A stretch of DNA of 13,891 nt from an uncultured Clostridia bacterium (GTDB lineage Bacteria; Bacillota; Clostridia; JAAYHZ01): assembly GCA_937894465.1 (NCBI GenBank), contig CALCRE010000111.1, positions 1-13,891 of the forward strand. The letters are read 5' to 3'. The position numbers and the translations under genes are program-made. Of the stretch, positions 6,859-13,891 are shown in pieces (the stretch's first letter is position 1; each line of letters opens with the position of its first letter). The notes below the pieces were generated by a model that saw nothing but the letters and a program-made list of their open reading frames with translations, was not told where the DNA came from and ran no database searches.

Positions 6859-6889
6859 AAGGTAACATTACAGTCAAGGGGAGAGTCAA
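6859..6889 (-). promoter_or_regulatory. MerR-type promoter/operator for the lipoprotein gene
   Basis: Reading the minus strand, the -35 TTGACT (6889-6884) and a -10-like TACCTT (6864-6859) are 19 bases apart. The spacer starts CTCCCCTTGACTG, reminiscent of drug-responsive MerR promoters such as bmr. A 19-20 base spacer is the hallmark of promoters that MerR proteins activate by DNA distortion. The -10 is weak and the dyad is poor, so this is a candidate. It lies in the 103 bases between the MerR gene's stop and the lipoprotein's start codon. Confidence 0.45.
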
Positions 6890-6916
6890 TAGAGAATTAA
6901 ATCAGTATTTATGTGA

Positions 6917-8461
6917 TTAGATTTTTTTGAATACATAGTAGGACGGCTCTTTTCGAGCAAATACATAATCGCCGCTTTTCCATTCTACAAAAAGATATTC
7001 ACTTTCGTTGATCGACCTGATTTCATACGCCTGAGCAACCTCTGTTTCATGATCAAGTATATATGACTTGGTCCAGGTGAACCGAGGCTTTTCAAATATA
7101 TGGTCAGATGTAAATTGTAATTTGCAATTACCTGTTTGTACAAATTCAACTGTTCTCCAATACAAAACGTTTTTCGGATAACGAGGGGGAACGTTTGGGG
7201 AAAACAATTGTATTTCATCTACGTAATCGCACACCGTCCATTGTCCGAGTACTTGTTCATCGTGTATAAACGGCATATTTGTATTATCTCGAATTCGTAT
7301 CTCATCTTTTTTATACATTTTATGATCCGTTTGAACAAAGACCCAAATATCAGGCAGGCCGTTATATAAATAATACCTGCTGGATTTCATTTCTATAAAC
7401 ATATATGCCTTGTTATCTACTTGTTCGATCGTATATTTGTTTAATTGTCTTGCCCCATTCCCGAAACTTGTGATTAAGTATCCCTTTGTCCATTCGTAAC
7501 ACCAATAAGTATCTCCCTCGGGTAAAAAGTACAGTTCCTTGAGGGTCTTTCGTCCTGTAAAATTCTTTTTCTCGGTACTAAAGAAATCTCTTGACGGTAA
7601 AAGATCATACAATTCCCAACGTCCGATGACCAATGGATCATTTTGAAAAGCTATTTTGGTGTTATCCCGGATTCGGGAATTCTTAGTTTTGGACAGAATA
7701 CCTACCGGTACTTTTAGTTCTATTGTGCCATCTTGATGGAACATCTCATAAAATGGCCCGGCTATTTGGCAGTTGTTTTCATGTATGTATTTATGGATAT
7801 ATAGATATGCTTCATCTAACTCGTCTTTGTTGCAAACCAAGCTAGCTGTTTCAAGGTCAAATTTTAATATTTTATCTGCAAATTCACATCCCTCGGAAAG
7901 AGGCCCGGTTATTTCAACTCCTACAGCAATATCAAAATCATTTTCGGTATATTCGGATGCATAATTTATTAGAACACTTCTTCTTCCTGTGATTGATGAG
8001 GGGACTACAAGGTGCATTTTTTTGATGGTTTGATAAGCGTCTTCCTTATGGTGAAAAATGTTTCTTTGATATGCAACTCGTAAGGAATCAGTTTTTTGGA
8101 TAATGACATTAAACATTTTTTCATCCCTATTTGCGATCATCTCTTTCAAAGAACCTAACCGGTTTAGCTTGTGTTCAATTTCAATTTTTGCCGCAAGCAA
8201 CTCCTTCTCTTTATGACGGATGATATCCAATAGATCAGATGAATGTGTGACTTTAAGTTGTTTATTGATTTCATCCAATGTAAACCCAAGCTCTTTTAAT
8301 GCGAGGATCTTGTTGCATTCATCGATTTTAGAAGGGGAATAATACCGATAACCTGTAAAGGTATCCACCTCGTCCGGAATGAGAAGCCCTTCTCTTTCAT
8401 AATATCGTAATGTCTTAACCGATACCTTGCAAAGCTTTGATAATTCTCCGATTTTGTACAT
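6917..8461 (-). CDS. MerR-family activator with effector domain and two calycin-like C-terminal repeats
   Basis: A 514-residue regulator. Residues 1-70 are a MerR winged helix (MYKIGELSKLCKVSVKTLRYYEREGLL, then TGYRYYSP and a second helix-turn-helix); 75-115 is the dimerisation coiled coil; about 118-260 resembles a GyrI-like/SOUL effector domain. Two copies of a roughly 115-125 residue repeat follow (263-378 and 388-514), each opening with RIRDNT, then an F-x-x-D-x-x-V-x-G-x-W motif, EWTKGYL or TWTKSYI, YMFIEMKS or YLFVEWKSGDY, and a final WVFVQ or YYVFKKI. From memory, the same repeat occurs in some BlaR1-like M56 proteins of clostridia and looks lipocalin-like. MerR proteins are usually 120-280 residues, so this is a large sensor. 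AAAGGAG precedes the ATG at 7 bases. A possible -10 (TACTAT at 8490-8485) lies upstream without a clear -35. Confidence 0.85.
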   Translation of the reverse strand: MYKIGELSKLCKVSVKTLRYYEREGLLIPDEVDTFTGYRYYSPSKIDECNKILALKELGFTLDEINKQLKVTHSSDLLDIIRHKEKELLAAKIEIEHKLNRLGSLKEMIANRDEKMFNVIIQKTDSLRVAYQRNIFHHKEDAYQTIKKMHLVVPSSITGRRSVLINYASEYTENDFDIAVGVEITGPLSEGCEFADKILKFDLETASLVCNKDELDEAYLYIHKYIHENNCQIAGPFYEMFHQDGTIELKVPVGILSKTKNSRIRDNTKIAFQNDPLVIGRWELYDLLPSRDFFSTEKKNFTGRKTLKELYFLPEGDTYWCYEWTKGYLITSFGNGARQLNKYTIEQVDNKAYMFIEMKSSRYYLYNGLPDIWVFVQTDHKMYKKDEIRIRDNTNMPFIHDEQVLGQWTVCDYVDEIQLFSPNVPPRYPKNVLYWRTVEFVQTGNCKLQFTSDHIFEKPRFTWTKSYILDHETEVAQAYEIRSINESEYLFVEWKSGDYVFARKEPSYYVFKKI

Positions 8462-8551
8462 TTGAAAACTCCTTTGATATCTCTATAGTACCATAGCCCC
8501 ATCGGGTTTTCGTGTAATATTTGCGAAGTTTGTGTAAGGAACGGAATAATG

Positions 8552-8586
8552 ATAAACAGCAGATCTTTGCATGATCTGCTGTTTAT
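8552..8586 (-). terminator. strong hairpin after the sulfatase pseudogene
   Basis: ATAAACAGCAGATC (8552-8565) is perfectly complementary to GATCTGCTGTTTAT (8573-8586), a 14-pair stem with a 7-base loop just after the stop at 8591. The following minus-strand bases ATTATTCC are only moderately T-rich, so termination efficiency is uncertain. The merR promoter region lies immediately beyond. Confidence 0.6.
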
Positions 8587-8590
8587 ATAA

Positions 8591-9387
8591 TTACTGATTA
8601 TCGATTGTTTCGAAAATGATACCGGGCCCGAACTCTGCAAGGGAAACCATGATGTATGGATTGATGCAGGTGTCGTCTGTCTTGAATGCAAAGAGCCATA
8701 ACTTTTTTGAAAGTTCCCGTAATATTGTCCTATTCTCAGTGTTATTCACCACGTTATTTATCTCATTGGGGTCTTCTTTTAAATAGTACAACTCGTCATA
8801 ATCAAATCCGTTGTAAACATATTTCCATTCCGATGTCATCACGGACCTTTGTATCCCATAAAGCTCGTTTCCATATTGTTTGGGTGTAAATTTCATTGAC
8901 ATGATTTCGAATAGCCAAAGGATCTTCTTTTAAAAGCGGCATGAGACTTTTTCCGGTGAAGTGGTCGGTTTCATACGGTATATTTGCCATGTCTAAAAAT
9001 GTAGGAGCAATATCCGCTAGGGAGACCACTTGATCAATGTTCTGGATGCTTCTTCTGTCGGTAATACCGGGATATCGAGCCATAAGGGGAATGTGTGAAA
9101 TCGGATAAAATATTTCCCCATGTGGTAACTCCGTCGTTTAATCCTTGGGATAATGCATTTCCCACATTAACATTGTTCCAAGCGCCGTGTTGGCTTGGAT
9201 ACAGCCCGGTGTGGACTGTTGCTCTGGAAGGGCAGCAATGAGGTGAGGGGCAATAAGCATTTGTAAAAGATACCGCACCTTCTTTGTAGAATCGATCAAG
9301 AATAGGAGTCAAGCATCGATTAAAAGGTGGCACCATATCCCCTCTGTATTGGTCAGCCATAAATATAAAGATGTTTTGTTTTATAGA
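8591..9387 (-). pseudogene. broken sulfatase gene (large internal deletion and frameshifts)
   Basis: Remnant of a Cys-type sulfatase that would be about 450-500 residues intact. The N-terminal part reads KQNIFIFMADQYRGDM with no normal in-frame start codon before it (a TGA, which is the stop of the DUF488 gene, precedes it). It keeps the formylglycine site CCPSRATVHTG in PSPHCCPSRATVHTGLYPSQHG. After GNILSDFTH the frame shifts and resumes at IPLMARYPGITDRRSIQNID, which in relatives lies some 200 residues later, so metal- and substrate-binding middle parts are lost. Another shift near 8900 leads to FTPKQYGNELYGIQRSVMT and KYVYNGFDYDELYYLKEDPNE, the normal C-terminal region. It closes the leftward catabolic operon; an intact sulfatase begins at 13264 on the other strand. 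It is not closely similar to that protein, so it is not simply its duplicate. Confidence 0.88.
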
Positions 9388-9987
9388 TCACTTTAATACC
9401 TTTCTATAACCTATTTTATCATTGGCTTTTCGATATGCCATATCTAACAAATCTATTGGTGCACTAGTGTCTAATGAACCAAGGATACTTTGGTTCGGAC
9501 AGTATTTGATGAATAGCTCTTTTTCTATTTGTTGTTGGGTTTTCACAGATGCATCCGAAAGAATGTGTTCTATACTGATCCCCATGGTAGTTAATTTCCG
9601 AGCGACTAAGAGAGTCCTATGGCAATCAAGAGGATCTTTTTCTGCACACATGAAAGCAATCCTATAACCTTTTTCTATACCGTCTTGAATTCTCTTGATA
9701 CCGTTTAAAAAAACATCTGTTTTTGCCACCTTGTCAAAATCCACAATTCCATCGGTATATAAATCTTCCTCTTTTCGCCTTGCGCCGAATTCATTGCCAA
9801 AGAATATATATGAGATTCCTTGGGTTTGCAATGAGCTTTTTAACCTCTCACGGTTAAATTGACTTGCAAACCTTGATAACGGTGTGCTTCTGACATCACA
9901 GACACAATTGACATCATACTTTTGCAGTAATTGTAGAAAATTATCAAAGGTGTGGTTAGAATGCCCGATTGTAAATACTTTACTCAT
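9388..9987 (-). CDS. DUF488 family protein
   Basis: A 199-residue DUF488 protein, full length for the family. It begins MSKVFTIGHSNHTFDNFLQLL and has the conserved DVRSTPLSRFASQFN, the FFGNEFGARR segment and the motif CAEKDPLDCHR, whose Cys and His/Arg residues are nearly invariant. No reaction is established; family members are common in bacteria and often lie near DNA-related genes, which makes this position at the end of a sugar-catabolic operon unusual. AGGTGA precedes the ATG, which starts 8 bases after the isomerase stop, so it is cotranscribed. Its stop is directly followed by the sulfatase remnant. Confidence 0.9.
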   Translation of the reverse strand: MSKVFTIGHSNHTFDNFLQLLQKYDVNCVCDVRSTPLSRFASQFNRERLKSSLQTQGISYIFFGNEFGARRKEEDLYTDGIVDFDKVAKTDVFLNGIKRIQDGIEKGYRIAFMCAEKDPLDCHRTLLVARKLTTMGISIEHILSDASVKTQQQIEKELFIKYCPNQSILGSLDTSAPIDLLDMAYRKANDKIGYRKVLK

Positions 9988-9994
9988 AATTCAC

Positions 9995-10870
9995 CTAATT
10001 GTTGTCGCCTTTCTTTCCATCCATAATTCTTGGCTTTCCTCTTCTTATATATTCTATACTTTTTAACACATTGTCAACCTCTTGTTGTAACAAGGAGGCT
10101 TGGGAAAGAGAGCTTTGCACAGGCGTGGGAATCTCCAAAGTGATATGCGTATCTTTACCTTTTACCGCTAATAATTTGGATAGAATCGCTTGAATAGGCA
10201 AGATGCCTTCTCCCAATGCACAAAACTGCACTTGTTTTCCAACAAGGCCAAAGAACGGTGCATCCGGATAGATTTCTTTCGGACAGACATCTTTTAGATG
10301 CGTGCACAAGATACGATCTTTGAATCGCTTTAATGCTTTAACAGGGTTTTCATTCATTGCTGCAAAATTACCGCTGTCATAACAAATACCGATATACGGG
10401 CTGTCAAAATCAATCAACCAATCCAACTCGTCGGATGTTACATCGATATGGTTTTCTACAGCAATTTTTATTTGATATTTTTCAGCCAAAGGTAATATAT
10501 GTGAGAGATTTTCTTTTGATTTGGTAATTCTAGTTTTCATCACAGCCGGATCGTCATCTGGAGAGCCACCGATAAATGTTCTTAAAATATTAGATCCGGT
10601 TATATGAGCGGCTTTGAAGTAGTCCATAAAATCATCCGACAGGATTTCCATTGCACCCAACTCGATATATAGATTGTTTTCTTTGCAAAAATGATCCAGT
10701 ATAGGCACATCTTTCACCGGATCATAATGGGCAGGATCCATATGAATGCCGTTAAGCCGGTTTTCAATGACAAAATCAAAATAACGGGTCAGTGTCCAGG
10801 GATTTGAAGGTTTGTATTGATGCCGTCCAAAGTTTATAAAGAAGCTATATGTATCTATTGCTAAGTTCAC
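9995..10870 (-). CDS. TIM-barrel sugar isomerase/epimerase (xylose isomerase-like)
   Basis: A cytoplasmic AP-endonuclease-2-like TIM barrel of 291 residues, the family that includes IolE, IolI, D-psicose/tagatose epimerases and hydroxypyruvate isomerase. The four divalent-metal ligands can be placed: Glu139 in IAVENH, Asp165 in GICYDSGN, His191 in LCTHLKD and Glu246 in THITLEIP. It probably interconverts a keto-sugar or an oxidised sugar from the dehydrogenase encoded just upstream. GTG 10870 is chosen as start because it overlaps the dehydrogenase TGA in a GTGA arrangement with GGAGA in place, and gives the typical N-terminus MNLAIDTYSFF; a TTG further upstream at 10882 is less likely. The two genes should be translationally coupled. 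The exact substrate is not apparent. Confidence 0.85.
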   Translation of the reverse strand: MNLAIDTYSFFINFGRHQYKPSNPWTLTRYFDFVIENRLNGIHMDPAHYDPVKDVPILDHFCKENNLYIELGAMEILSDDFMDYFKAAHITGSNILRTFIGGSPDDDPAVMKTRITKSKENLSHILPLAEKYQIKIAVENHIDVTSDELDWLIDFDSPYIGICYDSGNFAAMNENPVKALKRFKDRILCTHLKDVCPKEIYPDAPFFGLVGKQVQFCALGEGILPIQAILSKLLAVKGKDTHITLEIPTPVQSSLSQASLLQQEVDNVLKSIEYIRRGKPRIMDGKKGDNN

Positions 10871-11853
10871 AATTGTCTCCAATCCATTAATGCTTTGATG
10901 ATTTCTCCCATTTTAATCTCATAAATGGTTTGAGTGTATGCATCCACGTTCGGAGTGATCACCTTTGTAATCAAAGGAGAAGGATCAATCATTTTTTTAT
11001 TATATAAAGCAGCAACCGCTTTTAAATCCTCTATGGTTAAAATACCGGGATTGTATATGGTGGTATTTCGGTTAAACCACATGGATTGGCGTACAGGAAC
11101 AGGATCTTTGCAATAGCTGGTGAATATGAGGGTTTTGCCACAAAGTGCGTATGCAAGGGCATGTCCGCTCTTGTGCCCGGAGCACTCAATGACAACATCA
11201 AACAATCCGATGTGTTTAAAGAGTTCATCGTAGTTTCTTTCCGGGTTTATAAGGAATGTTTGGTCTGCTCCAAAGTCTTTTGCAAGTTTTATCTTATCCA
11301 AAGATAAATCAAACGCCGTTATATCCGACGTGGGAAACATTCGTAATAACTGAATGGTGCACAAACCGATTGCGCCTAACCCGATAACAGCAACCTTTTT
11401 GTTATCATAATCACCACCTAATAACTGTGCTTTCACGCAATGGTAAGCACACCCGAACATTTCTAAAATGGACGCATGTAAAGGATCCCGGTCAAAAGGA
11501 GTGATACGGGCAACGCAAGAGGCATCCTTGATGATGTAGGAACGGTGACATTCGTCTCCGCCATGACCGGTCACAACCACTAGATCACCGGGCTTACATG
11601 TACTTACTGCAGCTCCGATGTCCTCAATTATTCCTACAGCTTCGTGCCCGGGTTGCCCTGGTTCCATAGGATATTGATACCCGTACCCGGGTTCTTCGCT
11701 TCCAAAAAAACTCCTCATTTCGGAATGATTGCATAGGGAAGAAGCAATGGTTTTTATACCTACTTGATGGGGCAAAAGAGCCTTTTTTTTCAATTCAACT
11801 ATAGTAGGCTTTAGAACGGACTCAAATTGTATAGCCGTAACTGTATTTTTCAC
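10867..11853 (-). CDS. medium-chain zinc-type alcohol/polyol dehydrogenase
   Basis: A 328-residue NAD(P)-dependent medium-chain dehydrogenase, slightly short for the family. The catalytic-zinc region shows Cys41 in SLCNHSEM and the GHE motif at 69-71 (EPGQPGHEAVGIIEDIG). The four-cysteine structural-zinc lobe is absent (only Cys102 and Cys113 near that place), as in some sugar dehydrogenases. The Rossmann motif GLGAIG is at 158-163, with an acidic residue after the second strand (ITAFDLS) favouring NAD. It likely oxidises a sugar or polyol for the isomerase encoded downstream. The GTG start at 11853 has GGAGG 5 bases away. First gene of the leftward operon, with a good promoter at 11897-11925. 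Confidence 0.87.
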   Translation of the reverse strand: MKNTVTAIQFESVLKPTIVELKKKALLPHQVGIKTIASSLCNHSEMRSFFGSEEPGYGYQYPMEPGQPGHEAVGIIEDIGAAVSTCKPGDLVVVTGHGGDECHRSYIIKDASCVARITPFDRDPLHASILEMFGCAYHCVKAQLLGGDYDNKKVAVIGLGAIGLCTIQLLRMFPTSDITAFDLSLDKIKLAKDFGADQTFLINPERNYDELFKHIGLFDVVIECSGHKSGHALAYALCGKTLIFTSYCKDPVPVRQSMWFNRNTTIYNPGILTIEDLKAVAALYNKKMIDPSPLITKVITPNVDAYTQTIYEIKMGEIIKALMDWRQL

Positions 11854-11896
11854 ACTATACCTCCAATATGCAAAAGAGTAGGGATTGATCTATTTC

Positions 11897-11925
11897 ATCA
11901 TATAGGAAGAAAAATCAAAATGCAA
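11897..11925 (-). promoter_or_regulatory. promoter of the leftward dehydrogenase operon
   Basis: On the minus strand, TTGCAT (11925-11920) and TATGAT (11902-11897) are separated by exactly 17 bases. Transcription would begin near 11890, about 37 bases before the GTG start at 11853. Confidence 0.6.
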
Positions 11926-11938
11926 TGGTGGTTGCTAT
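11920..11938. promoter_or_regulatory. candidate operator dyad between the divergent promoters
   Basis: ATGCAAtggtggTTGCTAT contains inverted half-sites GCAA and TTGC six bases apart, overlapping the leftward -35 and lying just upstream of the rightward -10. That is the right place for a regulator controlling both operons, but the dyad is short and could be chance. Confidence 0.3.
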
Positions 11939-11950
11939 CCGAAAATAAGA

Positions 11951-11956
11951 TATAAT
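11951..11956 (+). promoter_or_regulatory. -10 element of the rightward operon
   Basis: Perfect TATAAT, 32 bases before the chosen ATG at 11989. No good -35 is present at 16-18 bases (TTGCTA at 11932 is only 13 away), which hints at activator dependence. Confidence 0.45.
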
Positions 11957-11988
11957 GTACGTAATAAGGCAAAGCAAAGGTGATAAAA

Positions 11989-13239
11989 ATGAATTCAAGA
12001 AATAGATTAATTAATGCACTCAATCATAAAGAAGATAAGGTTCCTGTGGATTTTAGCGGGACCTCGGTTACCGGGATCCATGTATCTTGTGTGGAACAAC
12101 TCAGAGAATATTACGGGCTTGAGAAAAAGCCCATCAAGGTTTGGGAGCCTTACCAACTGTTGGGGTATGTTGATTCCGACTTGATGGATGCAATGGGCAT
12201 CGATGTTATAGGGATTTCAGGTAAAAATAATATGTTTGGAATACCCAATGATAATTGGAAGGAATGGCGATTGGAAAGCGGACAAACGGTTTTAATCGCA
12301 GGAGGTTTTAACACCACCGTTGATCAAGATGGAAACACATATGTTTATCCTGAGGGAGATACAAGTGTAGCCCCTTCCGGTAAGTTACCCAAAGGCGGAT
12401 ATTATTTTGATTCCATTATACGTCAACCTGATATTGATGAAGATGCTTTAGATCCGGAGGATAATCTAGAAGAATTCAAGCTGTTGAGTGAATCGAATAT
12501 AAAATACTTCCAAGGAGAAGCTATAAAAGCCCATCAAACGGGTAAAGGAGTCATTGCAAACTTTGGGGGCACCGGTATAGGGGATATTGCTTTGGTTCCG
12601 GGTCCTTTTTTAAAGAATCCAAAAGGGATTCGGGATATTACCGAATGGTATATTTCAACGGTTACAAGGCAAGACTATTTACACAAGATTTTTGAAAGAC
12701 AAACGGATATTGCATTGGAGAACCTTAAATCTTTGAATAAAGTTTTGGGGGAATATATAGATGTTGTGTTTTTATGTGGTACGGATTTTGGAACACAACA
12801 AAGCACATTTTGTTCTGCAGACGCATTCAAAGAATTGTACATGCCCTATTACAAGAAGATGAACAATTGGATTAAGCAAAACACCAAGTGGAAAACATTC
12901 AAGCATAGCTGTGGTGCCATAGAACCGTTCATTAGCCTGTTTGTCGAATCGGGATTTGACATACTTAATCCTGTGCAGTGCTCGGCATCAGGAATGGATC
13001 CGCAGGAGCTAAAGGACAAGTATGGGGAGCAGATTATTTTCTGGGGCGGCGGAATCGACACGCAACAAGTCCTGCCATTTGGATCTAAAGAAGATGTGCG
13101 GCGTCAAGTCCTTGGGCGGTTAGAGATCTTTGCAAAAAACGGCGGTTATGTATTTAATACGATCCATAATATCCAAGCAAAGACTCCTGTAGAAAACATC
13201 GTGGCAATGATAGATGCGGTACATAAGTTTAACAAATAA
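11989..13239 (+). CDS. uroporphyrinogen decarboxylase-fold (URO-D / MtaA-like) protein
   Basis: A 416-residue member of the URO-D superfamily, longer than true HemE (about 340) and with the zinc-site motif of methylcobamide methyltransferases: KHSCGAIEPF puts His306 and Cys308 in place. The third cysteine usual in MtaA-type proteins is not obvious; the equivalent C-terminal stretch reads GGYVFNTIHNIQAKTPVENI, the form seen in many uncharacterised clostridial relatives. Such proteins may transfer methyl groups between a corrinoid or thiol and a substrate; a role in demethylating a methylated sugar is a guess from context. No corrinoid protein gene is nearby. ATG 11989 is preferred to GTG 11980 because AAAGGTGA is then correctly spaced. 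The sulfatase gene starts 24 bases after its stop, so they form an operon. Confidence 0.82.
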   Translation: MNSRNRLINALNHKEDKVPVDFSGTSVTGIHVSCVEQLREYYGLEKKPIKVWEPYQLLGYVDSDLMDAMGIDVIGISGKNNMFGIPNDNWKEWRLESGQTVLIAGGFNTTVDQDGNTYVYPEGDTSVAPSGKLPKGGYYFDSIIRQPDIDEDALDPEDNLEEFKLLSESNIKYFQGEAIKAHQTGKGVIANFGGTGIGDIALVPGPFLKNPKGIRDITEWYISTVTRQDYLHKIFERQTDIALENLKSLNKVLGEYIDVVFLCGTDFGTQQSTFCSADAFKELYMPYYKKMNNWIKQNTKWKTFKHSCGAIEPFISLFVESGFDILNPVQCSASGMDPQELKDKYGEQIIFWGGGIDTQQVLPFGSKEDVRRQVLGRLEIFAKNGGYVFNTIHNIQAKTPVENIVAMIDAVHKFNK

Positions 13240-13263
13240 TAAATATCAATCAGGGAGTATTCT

Positions 13264-13891
13264 ATGTCAATAAAAAGTCCGAATATTGTTATGATCATGG
13301 CGGATGATATGGGTTCATGGGCAATGGGGTGTGCCGGAAACGGAGAAATCATCACACCTAATATTGACGATCTGGCAGCAAACGGAATCCTCTTCGACAA
13401 TTTTTATTGTGTTTCGCCGGTTTGTTCACCGGCTAGAGCATCCATATTGACCGGGAAAATACCTTCTCAGCATGGTGTCCATGATTGGATTACAAGCAAG
13501 GATAAAGAATACTCAGAAGTTAACTTTCTGGAGAATCAGACCACCTATGTGGACATATTGAAAGACAACGGCTATATATGTGGACATTCAGGTAAGTGGC
13601 ATTTGGGAAACAGCTTGGTTCCCCCGAAATGTTATGATCACTGGTATGCCCATGCTTCAGGCGGTGGCCCTTATTACAACGCACCCATGGTAAGAGACGG
13701 TGTTATCGTGAGAGATCCTTTATATGTGACCGACTTGATTACAGATGATTCCATTGAATTTATTGAAAAAGCTCATGGGGGCAAACCCTTTTATTTAAGT
13801 ATAAACTATACGGCACCTCATTCACCTTGGTTAAATAACCATCCGGAGGAATACACCGGGATGTATAGAGATTGTGAGTTTAAAACCTGTC
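13264..13891 (+). CDS. sulfatase, Cys-type (3' end beyond the window)
   Basis: The first 209 residues of a sulfatase, open to the window edge. The calcium-site aspartates lie in IMADDMGSW (Asp14, Asp15). The formylglycine signature is VCSPARASILTG, with the modified residue Cys54, so activation needs a formylglycine-generating enzyme or the anaerobic radical-SAM enzyme, neither present here. SGKWHLG (109-115) and APHSPW (184-189) are active-site motifs of the family. There is no signal peptide (MSIKSPNIVMIMADD), so it should act in the cytoplasm on an imported sulfated molecule. GGGAG precedes the ATG by about 7 bases. Cotranscribed with the URO-D-like gene. The sulfate ester it cleaves cannot be told from this portion. 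Confidence 0.92.
   Translation, partial: MSIKSPNIVMIMADDMGSWAMGCAGNGEIITPNIDDLAANGILFDNFYCVSPVCSPARASILTGKIPSQHGVHDWITSKDKEYSEVNFLENQTTYVDILKDNGYICGHSGKWHLGNSLVPPKCYDHWYAHASGGGPYYNAPMVRDGVIVRDPLYVTDLITDDSIEFIEKAHGGKPFYLSINYTAPHSPWLNNHPEEYTGMYRDCEFKTC

Noticed and set aside
8296..8691. 131-residue minus-strand frame spanning the merR start and sulfatase tail
   Set aside because: It crosses the strong hairpin at 8552-8586 and overlaps the merR gene in a different frame; no domain similarity.
1..13891. CRISPR arrays, tRNA or rRNA genes, complete insertion sequences
   Set aside because: No regularly spaced direct repeats, no cloverleaf or rRNA-like sequence and no intact transposase were seen on either strand.

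Overview
The window looks like low-GC Firmicutes DNA, most likely from an anaerobic clostridium. It has AT-rich intergenic DNA, strong GGAGG-type ribosome binding sites with frequent GTG/TTG starts, a KtrAB potassium uptake pair, an AraC regulator fused to a GGDEF-like domain, a MerR regulator with calycin-like C-terminal repeats, and a Cys-type sulfatase locus. No phylogenetic marker is present, so the taxon is inferred.

Region A (1-4314, plus strand). A good promoter (50-78) opens a structured leader that ends in a strong intrinsic terminator (155-195). A 30-residue membrane peptide gene (214-306) follows, then a decayed copy of a GGDEF-domain gene (398-613), then ktrB-ktrA. After a 505-base gap holding a probable group II intron fragment, the same module appears again: a 30-residue peptide (3281-3373; 24 of 30 residues identical to the first) and an intact AraC-HTH/GGDEF regulator (3467-4261). 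The ktrAB operon therefore sits between two paralogous copies of a 'membrane peptide + AraC/GGDEF' module, the first with its regulator gutted. A bidirectional terminator (4271-4314) closes the region.

Region B (4323-8591, minus strand). This holds a frameshifted and internally deleted AlbA_2/divergent-AAA gene, a 527-residue lipoprotein of the extracellular solute-binding family with no permease genes beside it, and a large MerR-type regulator. A MerR-style promoter with a 19-base spacer lies between the regulator and the lipoprotein gene, which suggests the regulator controls it.

Region C (8591-13891) is a divergent catabolic locus. Leftward from a promoter at 11897-11925 run a medium-chain (zinc-type) dehydrogenase, a TIM-barrel sugar isomerase/epimerase joined to it by a 4-base overlap, a DUF488 gene, and a wrecked sulfatase. 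Rightward run a uroporphyrinogen decarboxylase (URO-D)-family methyltransferase-like gene and an intact sulfatase that runs off the window. Sulfatase, dehydrogenase, isomerase and URO-D-like genes together suggest use of a sulfated and perhaps O-methylated sugar or host/plant glycan; the substrate cannot be read from the sequence.

The window carries four decayed elements (GGDEF copy, group II intron piece, AlbA_2 gene, sulfatase), so it is a region under active gene loss and rearrangement. The most promising undescribed items are the unclassified terminator-ended leader with its duplicated membrane peptide/AraC-GGDEF module, and the MerR-calycin regulator with its orphan lipoprotein.
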